Made by a program: the position numbers and the translations under genes. Below are positions 5,744-11,741 of a stretch of 13,824 bases of DNA, in pieces (positions within the stretch are counted from its first letter, which is position 1; every line of letters starts with the position of its first letter). Origin of the DNA: Spirochaetaceae bacterium. GTDB lineage: Bacteria; Spirochaetota; Spirochaetia; DSM-2461. The DNA lies in assembly GCA_016342385.1 (NCBI GenBank), contig JAEINM010000060.1, forward strand, positions 1 through 13,824, written 5' to 3'. A model generated the notes under the pieces. That model saw only the letters and a program-made list of their open reading frames with translations, ran no database searches and had not been told where the DNA came from.

Positions 5744-7318
5744 CTACTGATACTGGTTTTTTCTAATTAATCCCATTGCTATTAAAGCGACAGTCAGAAA
5801 TATCATAAGCCAGGGGAACCAGTTTTTGGCAATACCGTAAAGAGTCGGCCGGTGATTAATCGGCATATGAGCATAAAATACACTGGCTCCCTCTTGAAGA
5901 GGAAGTTCAGCTATTGTCGATCCGCACTTATCAAAGGCTGTGGATTGGCCACCTTGTGCTATCCGGAAGAGGGCACTGCCGTTTTCAATTCCCCTCCAGG
6001 CGCTCATAATTGAATGGGTTGGTGATATTTCAGGCCAGTCGGCACCGGTTATTATTATTAATCCCGCTCCATACCCCTGTCGGATTATTCCAGGGAAGTC
6101 TGCATCAAAACAAATTGCAAAAGCAATATCGCCCCATGGTGTTTCAATTTTTGGAATCGTCTCTGTTCCCTTAATAGCGTTCTCACTTTCACCCCCCGGT
6201 ACTGGTTTCTGTTTGTCGTAATCTGCCAGAATACTGCCGTCTGGACCTAGAATGACCAGGTGATTATGCAGTATTTTGCTATTCCGGCGCATTTCCGGCT
6301 CAAGCAGCCATGTATTAAAAGATAATCCAAGGTATACATTATATTTTTGACAGAGTTCCGCTCCTCGTCGGATAACTGAAAGCTCTTCTGAGTATGGCAG
6401 AGAAGCGGCAACTTCAGCCCAGACAATTATTTTTGCCCCTGCTTTTGCCGCCTGTTCACTATCAGTGAATAATTGGTCAATATTGTCAGAAATACGCTCA
6501 TTGCTAATGTGGGGGTCGACATCATTATTTCTTATTGCCCGATAGAAATCATGTCCTTCAGAATAGTACCCTTCATATGTTCCATGATAAGTTACTTCCG
6601 GAGTAATTCCGGCAACTAAGACTGTGTTTGATGTATCATCATTTTGCGATCCACTAATAAACCAGATACTGCCGAAAAGAGTGAGTATTAATATGCATCC
6701 GCCCCAGAATATTATATAGGCAGGAACTTTTAAGTTCTTAATTGTATTCCCCTGTTCTTTACTTTTGACGATCCGTAGAAACTCCCAGAGAGAGTTTATG
6801 ACACTGGCTGTCCAGGCTAAAAGAAAGTGAATAATCCAGAGACCTCCGAGACTGGCGGATTGGGCCATAATCGGTGATAATTCCAGATTTAATCCATAAG
6901 CGCTTACATCCCAGGTTCCATAGGGATTTATGAACATGAAAATGAACATCGTTGCAGTATATAATGCAGGAAACATCAACGGTTTTAATCCGTCCGGTAT
7001 TCTTTTAGAAAAATACCGGTCTAACAACATCAGAAGGAGCCGTAAAAATACATAGGCGGAGAAAACGGCAAAGGGGAGCAATAGATTGTGCCCTGGAACC
7101 ACTCCGAAATTTGCCAAGGTAAAAATAATCGATTCAAGTACAAATAGAACAGGAAAACCGATGGATGGTTTAAGATCCCGTATTAGGCGGATGGAAAGAA
7201 TCATCTGTATTACAATTGCCATAGGCACTCCGAAACGATTCCCACTTAGAGCAGTTGTAAGACTCAGTAGAAAAAATAGACCGGCATAGTAGGTGATTTC
7301 TGCATATCTTAAAATCAT
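5744..7318 (-). CDS. Polytopic Lnt-like carbon-nitrogen hydrolase
   Basis: The 524-residue protein has the architecture of apolipoprotein N-acyltransferase (Lnt, about 510 residues): about six to eight N-terminal hydrophobic segments (within 1-222), a periplasmic nitrilase-fold domain (about 232-490) and a last membrane helix (about 499-517). The Glu-Lys-Cys triad is visible as VWAEVAASLP (Glu302), YDKQKPVPGGE (Lys369, with Glu377) and AICFDADFPG (Cys403). In E. coli Lnt the cysteine is followed by essential Tyr-Glu; here it is Phe404-Asp405, and the Trp expected near the start of the domain seems absent (TPEVTYHG, 239-246). It may therefore be a diverged paralogue with another acceptor, or an amidase. 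ATG 7318 has AAGGTG upstream. It lies 9 bases after an ATC-hydrolase-like lipoprotein gene, which might be its substrate. Confidence 0.88.
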   Translation of the reverse strand: MILRYAEITYYAGLFFLLSLTTALSGNRFGVPMAIVIQMILSIRLIRDLKPSIGFPVLFVLESIIFTLANFGVVPGHNLLLPFAVFSAYVFLRLLLMLLDRYFSKRIPDGLKPLMFPALYTATMFIFMFINPYGTWDVSAYGLNLELSPIMAQSASLGGLWIIHFLLAWTASVINSLWEFLRIVKSKEQGNTIKNLKVPAYIIFWGGCILILTLFGSIWFISGSQNDDTSNTVLVAGITPEVTYHGTYEGYYSEGHDFYRAIRNNDVDPHISNERISDNIDQLFTDSEQAAKAGAKIIVWAEVAASLPYSEELSVIRRGAELCQKYNVYLGLSFNTWLLEPEMRRNSKILHNHLVILGPDGSILADYDKQKPVPGGESENAIKGTETIPKIETPWGDIAFAICFDADFPGIIRQGYGAGLIIITGADWPEISPTHSIMSAWRGIENGSALFRIAQGGQSTAFDKCGSTIAELPLQEGASVFYAHMPINHRPTLYGIAKNWFPWLMIFLTVALIAMGLIRKNQYQ

Positions 7319-7327
7319 TTTTTCACC

Positions 7328-8182
7328 TTAACCTAATGTACAGGCTCCACAACCGATACAACTATGGCAGCTTATTTTCTTTTTTTCCTTGTCCTTTTCT
7401 TCCAGGAGAGATTCCAGTGTACTGAATTCAGGTAAGTCTTCAGGTGGCCAACCTTCTTTGGGTGAACCTTTTTCCTTATACCTGAAATCGCAATAAGGAG
7501 CTCCATTGCCCAGTGTCTGCGTCCGGATCAGTTCTACATCGAATTGGGACCAGATTGCATAATCACATAGGCATATGTATTTGACATAGTGCTCCAGGCC
7601 CTGTGCTTTATAAAGACTTAGGATACCGCACTCAGTGAAATCCATTCCATAGTCAAATGATTCTCCGTCCCCTTCAACAGCTATAGCTTTCCAGTCACCG
7701 GGCCATGTACTTGCCTGGGTCTTAGCCGCATCCCGATACATATCTTCTACACCCATAACAAAAGTTCTAAACTGCCATTTTACAAATGGAGTAACCATCT
7801 CCTCATATCCCTGTGCTGCTGAATCGTAAATTAACTTACCGATCTCCCGTTCTCTCATCCCTTTCTCTTCCAGAATACGAATGGTCGGGATTAAAAAAGC
7901 TGCTGCGAAATAGTTTTCAATAAATTTGTTATTCGTACCTAGAAATATAATTTCAGGTATAAAAGCTTCGGCCTTCTTATCGATAATCAGTAAAAGTTCT
8001 TCTGCTTCTTTTTCTCCATATCTGGCTGAAAGCATAGGCTTCATGATTCTTTCGTAATTTCTTGCCTGTTTCATAAATTGTTTTTCCTGTGGAACATAGC
8101 TTTCTTCCACGTCAGTGTTTGTAGTACAGGAAAATCCCATAGCTAAAACAATAGTCATAATAGTAAAATGTATTTTTTTCAT
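7328..8182 (-). CDS. ATC hydrolase-family lipoprotein with C-terminal CxxCxxCxxC tail
   Basis: The 284-residue protein starts MKKIHFTIMTIVLAMGFSC, a lipoprotein signal with a loose lipobox (Cys19). The mature part resembles the L-2-amino-thiazoline-4-carboxylic acid hydrolase family (Pfam ATC_hydrolase, recognised from memory): ARYGEKEAEELL (53-64), FVMGVEDMYRDAAK (141-154), FDYGMDFTECGILSLYKAQG (176-195), YICLCDY (202-208) and LIRTQTLGNGAPYCDFRYK (218-236), with Cys185, 204, 206 and 231. The named activity hydrolyses a cyclic cysteine precursor, but many members have no tested function. After a charged linker (EEKDKEKKK, 261-269) the chain ends SCHSCIGCGACTLG, four cysteines at 272, 275, 278 and 281, like a metal or Fe-S ligand set. 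AAGGAG lies nine bases before the ATG. It is the first gene of the operon with the Lnt-like enzyme and AraC regulator. Confidence 0.87.
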   Translation of the reverse strand: MKKIHFTIMTIVLAMGFSCTTNTDVEESYVPQEKQFMKQARNYERIMKPMLSARYGEKEAEELLLIIDKKAEAFIPEIIFLGTNNKFIENYFAAAFLIPTIRILEEKGMREREIGKLIYDSAAQGYEEMVTPFVKWQFRTFVMGVEDMYRDAAKTQASTWPGDWKAIAVEGDGESFDYGMDFTECGILSLYKAQGLEHYVKYICLCDYAIWSQFDVELIRTQTLGNGAPYCDFRYKEKGSPKEGWPPEDLPEFSTLESLLEEKDKEKKKISCHSCIGCGACTLG

Positions 8183-8213
8183 TTGGTTTATCTCCTTGCT
8201 TAGGAAGATATTC

Positions 8214-8336
8214 TATAATGGAATTTTTGACTCCCTTCCGTATCGGGAACTCTGAACTCCCCATGGGATCGTCAGTTGAAAGAGAGAATTCAACCCAGAA
8301 TTGGGGGGCCTTGAAAACATGGTGCCCTCTTTTTTT
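8214..8336 (+). ncRNA. Candidate short untranslated transcript ending at a terminator
   Basis: The plus strand has TATAAT at 8214-8219 (no good -35) and, about 110 bases later, a hairpin with a seven-T tail. In between lie small hairpins: GGGA/TCCC (8245-8248 with 8258-8261) and GTTGAA/TTCAAC (8275-8280 with 8289-8294). No plus-strand gene upstream explains the terminator. It could be an sRNA, a 5' leader of the hydrolase gene at 8473, or chance. It matches no riboswitch class I know. Confidence 0.25.
8303..8336 (+). terminator. Intrinsic terminator-like hairpin, plus strand
   Basis: GGGGGGCC (8303-8310), a 10-base loop and GGTGCCCTC (8321-8329) form a G/C-rich stem with a two-base bulge, followed by seven Ts (8330-8336). 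The shape is that of a rho-independent terminator. It lies 136 bases before the hydrolase start at 8473, so it could act as an attenuator or end a separate small RNA. Confidence 0.5.
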
Positions 8337-8349
8337 AATTATTTTTATT

Positions 8350-8385
8350 TGTCAATTGACAGGATGGGGTGGGTTCCTGAGAACC
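8350..8385. promoter_or_regulatory. Two operator-like inverted repeats upstream of the hydrolase gene
   Basis: TGTCAATTGACA at 8350-8361 is a perfect 12-bp palindrome. GGTTC-CTGA-GAACC at 8372-8385 is a perfect 5-bp inverted repeat around a 4-base centre. If transcription starts from the TATAAT at 8409-8414 (start near 8421), they are centred near -65 and -42, typical activator positions. No regulator is identified. Confidence 0.4.
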
Positions 8386-8408
8386 TTATAGATATGCCGT
8401 TTGGTATG

Positions 8409-8464
8409 TATAATAACATTCTGTCGCAAATCTTTGACTAATCCTTACAAAATTGTGCTATATA
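8409..8464 (+). promoter_or_regulatory. Candidate promoters of the hydrolase gene
   Basis: Two candidates are visible. TATAAT at 8409-8414 is a perfect -10 box with a poor -35, giving a leader of about 50 bases. Alternatively TTGACT (8434-8439) and TATATA (8459-8464), spacer 19, would start transcription about two bases before the ATG at 8473. No Shine-Dalgarno sequence precedes that ATG, which favours the second, nearly leaderless option. Confidence 0.4.
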
Positions 8465-8472
8465 TATTACTT

Positions 8473-10224
8473 ATGAACCATAAGAAACACCTAATGATTA
8501 AACTCTTTCTATTATGCATAATTTTTATCTTCTGCAGTTGCAAAATGGCTGTTGGCAGCAAAATTCTAAATAATGATATAAGTGATAATCCCGGTAATGA
8601 CATTATTCCAACAGGATTTCCTATCGGGGTTAATGTTTCATGGTTTAATACCTGGAATGAATCTCAGCCGCTGGCCAATGTCGCTCTATCAGGTCGGGGC
8701 TATCCGAATCCTATCGCTGTGGATTCCCTCAATCAACCCGATGGAGATTTCGACTTAGTACTCTATGAGGGCAATACTCCCGGAGGTGAAGGAATTCCCC
8801 TCAGCGGATGCAGCGGGGGAGCCCAAACCGGCCTGCATCAGGGTCGTTTTATAGGCCAGGCGACTTTAAGTGGCTCTGGCGGGACAATCTCAGATGTAGT
8901 TTATAATGCAGCAGACAATACAACGACTTTCAACTTCACAACTGTGAATCCGGGTAACTCTTTTGTCCATTTTTCTAACACAAGAAGAAATCCATCTGAC
9001 ACAATTCCCTCAGGGATTAAAAACCTTGAAATTATGCGGCCCGGTCATACTTTAGGTGATCTGCTCAATTCTGCTTTTACAGAGGTGATGACTCCTTTTT
9101 CCGCTTTTAGAGTAGGGCCCAACTGGGACTGGACCTATGAACTCGATGCTCCTGTTTGGGGTAACCGTGCCAAACCTGGAGGTATGTATACCACAACAGA
9201 TGGAACAGGCGGAGATGGCGCTCCTTGGGAAATACTTATAGCTATGGCTAATGAGCTGGAGGTCGATCTGTGGATTTGCCTTCCTCCCAATGGCGATGAG
9301 GCTTATATGGAAAAAATATTTCAGACATTTTATTTTGGCTCTGACGGTGTAGATCCCTATTCCAGTGTTCAATCCAATCCGGCCTGGGCTCCCTTGGATA
9401 AAGAGCGGAGTCTCTATTTTGAAATAGGTAATGAGATCTGGAACTGGGCCTATCCCTATAACGTTATTACTCAGCAGATGCTAGATAAAGCCGAGGTGGA
9501 AGTCGCCGGAGGTGATCCGGATCATCTGGAATATGCCGGAACTCCGGGCAATTCTTCTCTTCTTATTCAACGACGAAAGGCCAGTTTAACAGCCAAAAGT
9601 TCAGAAATCTGCCGATCCGTGGTAGGTGATGAGAATATGATGACCCGTTTCAGGCCTGTTCTGTCAGGACAAAATGCTCAGCCCTATCTGGGAGCTCTTT
9701 CTCTTTCTTATATGAAATGTGTATTGGGTGGTTATGACTGGTTTGAAAGATGGCATGGCGATGAGTTCCCTGGAGAATTCAATCCCGAAGCATTAAAAAC
9801 TCCTGAAGATGGAGTGTCTATTAATGAGTTCGGCAATGTTGCTCAGCCCATTTCCTACTGGATATACGGTTATGCTGTTGCTCCCTACCTCAATGGCGAG
9901 ACGGTTTCTGAACTACGTGAAAACCTGAATAGTAGAGCTAAAGAGAATATGTCAGAGAATATAGATCTGGCAGAATTGGCCGGAGTAAAGGCCCTGGCTT
10001 ACGAAGGGGGAATCGAAACCTATCATTCATACAATGAAGTGGGGATGGATACGGTTATGGAGGAAATGCTCAACTACTGGTATAATGAAGGCGGTGAACT
10101 CTTTATGTACTATTCTCTGGCTGGAAATGTAGGATCGGGCCTCATTCCCGATATGACAAGACAGGATCCGGCATCTTGGCCCAAATTGAGGGCCATATAT
10201 AATGTTCTCGGCCTTTCTTATTGA
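8473..10224 (+). CDS. Secreted lipoprotein, clan GH-A-like glycoside hydrolase of uncharacterised family
   Basis: With ATG at 8473 the protein has 583 residues. A signal peptide (residues 8-23) ends IFIFCSC, so Cys23 is a likely lipidation site. Residues about 50-185 are a Gly/Asn/Thr-rich beta region beginning IGVNVSWFNTWNESQP. Next comes a TIM-barrel-like part: EIMRPGH (186-192), PFSAFRVGPNWDWTYE (208-223), LWICLPPNGDEAYM (266-279), YFEIGNEIWNWAY (315-327) and LAYEGGIETYHSYNE (508-522). Glu321 in the Asn-Glu pair fits the clan GH-A acid/base, and Glu511 in YEGG fits the nucleophile; both are inferences. I recall similar proteins in polysaccharide-degrading bacteria labelled as glycoside-hydrolase or cellulose-binding, without a firm activity. 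The frame is open upstream to a TTG at 8401, but only the 8473 start (or ATG 8494) gives a clean signal peptide. It stands alone on its strand. Confidence 0.82.
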   Translation: MNHKKHLMIKLFLLCIIFIFCSCKMAVGSKILNNDISDNPGNDIIPTGFPIGVNVSWFNTWNESQPLANVALSGRGYPNPIAVDSLNQPDGDFDLVLYEGNTPGGEGIPLSGCSGGAQTGLHQGRFIGQATLSGSGGTISDVVYNAADNTTTFNFTTVNPGNSFVHFSNTRRNPSDTIPSGIKNLEIMRPGHTLGDLLNSAFTEVMTPFSAFRVGPNWDWTYELDAPVWGNRAKPGGMYTTTDGTGGDGAPWEILIAMANELEVDLWICLPPNGDEAYMEKIFQTFYFGSDGVDPYSSVQSNPAWAPLDKERSLYFEIGNEIWNWAYPYNVITQQMLDKAEVEVAGGDPDHLEYAGTPGNSSLLIQRRKASLTAKSSEICRSVVGDENMMTRFRPVLSGQNAQPYLGALSLSYMKCVLGGYDWFERWHGDEFPGEFNPEALKTPEDGVSINEFGNVAQPISYWIYGYAVAPYLNGETVSELRENLNSRAKENMSENIDLAELAGVKALAYEGGIETYHSYNEVGMDTVMEEMLNYWYNEGGELFMYYSLAGNVGSGLIPDMTRQDPASWPKLRAIYNVLGLSY

Positions 10225-10245
10225 GATAATATGCCTGGGTTGATC

Positions 10246-10267
10246 CAGAAAAGAGGGCGTTTTTCTG
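10246..10267 (+). terminator. Weak hairpin after the hydrolase gene
   Basis: CAGAAAA (10246-10252) pairs with TTTTCTG (10261-10267) around an 8-base loop, 21 bases after the stop codon. The stem is AT-rich and no separate T tail follows, so termination is uncertain. A T10 run lies further on (10321-10330) without a stem next to it. Confidence 0.28.
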
Positions 10268-10348
10268 AATGTGACTTTTACTGAAGTCTAAGTTTCCTTT
10301 TTTATCACGGTTTCTATGGATTTTTTTTTTAATTCTACTCATATCATC

Positions 10349-10362
10349 TATAATTAAATTTA
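10349..10362 (+). promoter_or_regulatory. -10 box immediately upstream of the diguanylate cyclase start
   Basis: A perfect TATAAT (10349-10354) ends seven bases before the ATG at 10362, so transcription should begin at about 10361-10362, giving a leaderless message. No Shine-Dalgarno sequence is present. The -35 position falls in a T10/A-rich stretch (10321-10332) with no good hexamer; this tract may act as an UP-like element. Confidence 0.45.
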
Positions 10363-11642
10363 TGGCCTGGAAGCAAAAAATTAAAAAATCATTCATTGAA
10401 TCTGATCAGAAACGGCTGATAATCAAGTTTTCTCTCAGTCTCAGCCTCATAATTCTCTTGTTTTTACTTAGTATCTTTACAGGATTAATGATCAACAATA
10501 AAAGGATGATTGAAACTGAGATCCTTTCAAGAGCCCGTTCCCATTTTCAAAACATTGTTATGACCAGAAGCTGGAATGCCGGTTACGGGGGAGTCTATGT
10601 GGAAAAGAGCGAAGGGGTTCAATCCAATCCCTACCTGAAAAATCCTGATATTGAAACCCTTGAAGGTACAATCTACACAAAGAAAAATCCAGCTCTTATG
10701 ACAAGAGAAATATCGGAGATAACCTCTTTTAATAGGGATTATCAATTTCATATAACCAGTCTGAATCCGATCAATCCCGATAATGCTGCTGATGATTTTG
10801 AGTCTCTGGCGTTAAATTCTTTTGAAGAGGGGCTCCCGGAAATGTACCAAAGGGAAAAAGTTGGAGATAATACTTTTTTCAGATATATGGGGCCCCTCGT
10901 TACAGAAGAATCCTGTCTGACCTGCCATGAGGAGCAGGGATATAAAGAGGGAGATATCCGTGGCGGGATCAGTATCAAATTCGGCATTAACGATATTGAA
11001 AGAAATCTGGAAATCAATAGAAGGCTCATAATCCTATTATCAGTCTCCACATCAGTTTTATTGTTGAGTATTTTTTATTTTCTTATTTACAGGCTCAATA
11101 AAAACCTAAAAGCAGCCTTGAAGCAGATAAAGGAAATGGCAGAAAAAGATAGCCTGACCGGTCTCTATAATAGACGATACCTCTTTGATCTTGGTGAGAA
11201 GGAGCTGGAAAAAGCAATCCGCTATAATTATGAAATGAGTCTGATTATGCTCGATATCGACTTCTTTAAGAAGATTAATGATACTTATGGTCATAAAGCC
11301 GGAGATATCACCTTAGTAGAGACCGCTTCTCTTATGATGAGATGTATGAGAAACATCGATATCATCTCCCGTTATGGAGGAGAGGAATTCCTGATTGTCC
11401 TTCCCGGGACCGGCAGGGACGGTGCCCTTTCTGCAGCAGAAAATCTTCTAAATGAAATAAGAACTAATGAGATTTGTATTTCAAATAAAAATACAGTGAA
11501 AATTACAGCCAGCATAGGTATTGTTTCCCGGGATTTCTCTAAAGATGCCAAGATTATCTCTTTCTATGAACTCATTGAATTCGCCGATAAGGCCATGTAT
11601 CAGGCTAAAGATGAGGGACGGAATCGGTTCGTGATTATCTAA
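10362..11642 (+). CDS. Membrane diguanylate cyclase with periplasmic haem-binding DUF3365-like domain
   Basis: The 426-residue protein should make cyclic di-GMP from two GTP in response to a periplasmic signal. An N-terminal membrane helix (20-43) and a second one (221-243) frame a periplasmic domain of the DUF3365/Tll0287-like type: RSWNAGYGGVYVEK (69-82), FHITSLNPINPDNAADDFE (129-147) and a c-type haem motif SCLTCHE (184-190, CxxCH at 185-189) followed by GDIRGGISI. The cytoplasmic GGDEF domain (about 255-426) has DSLTGLYNRR (263-272), LDIDFFKKINDTYGH (297-311) and the active site GGEEF (339-343). RNID (330-333), five residues before it, is the product-inhibition I-site RxxD. All key residues are present, so an active, feedback-inhibited enzyme with haem-based redox or gas sensing is inferred. 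No EAL or HD-GYP partner is adjacent. It lies 137 bases after the hydrolase gene and is convergent with pbpC. Confidence 0.94.
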   Translation: MAWKQKIKKSFIESDQKRLIIKFSLSLSLIILLFLLSIFTGLMINNKRMIETEILSRARSHFQNIVMTRSWNAGYGGVYVEKSEGVQSNPYLKNPDIETLEGTIYTKKNPALMTREISEITSFNRDYQFHITSLNPINPDNAADDFESLALNSFEEGLPEMYQREKVGDNTFFRYMGPLVTEESCLTCHEEQGYKEGDIRGGISIKFGINDIERNLEINRRLIILLSVSTSVLLLSIFYFLIYRLNKNLKAALKQIKEMAEKDSLTGLYNRRYLFDLGEKELEKAIRYNYEMSLIMLDIDFFKKINDTYGHKAGDITLVETASLMMRCMRNIDIISRYGGEEFLIVLPGTGRDGALSAAENLLNEIRTNEICISNKNTVKITASIGIVSRDFSKDAKIISFYELIEFADKAMYQAKDEGRNRFVII

Positions 11643-11651
11643 GATCTCATA

Positions 11652-11670
11652 AGACAAGTATGGCTTGTCT
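11652..11670. terminator. Hairpin between convergent diguanylate cyclase and pbpC genes
   Basis: AGACAAG-TATGG-CTTGTCT is a perfect 7-bp stem with a 5-base loop, nine bases after the cyclase stop. It is followed by CTCTATT rather than a T run, so it is at best a weak terminator. The remaining 71 bases to the pbpC stop hold no clearer structure. Confidence 0.35.
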
Positions 11671-11741
11671 CTCTATTGGGTGATTTTGATGGGAACTTAA
11701 GAGCAAATACAAATTATGAGTTGGGAGCTTTTTAATATTAT

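Noticed and set aside
8401..8472. Extension of the hydrolase gene to the TTG at 8401
   Set aside because: It would put 24 extra residues before a clean lipoprotein signal peptide and run through the -10-like boxes; the ATG at 8473 fits better.
10321..10330. T10 run as the tail of an intrinsic terminator for the hydrolase gene
   Set aside because: The sequence just before it does not form a stem of more than three base pairs; it is more likely promoter-upstream AT-rich DNA.
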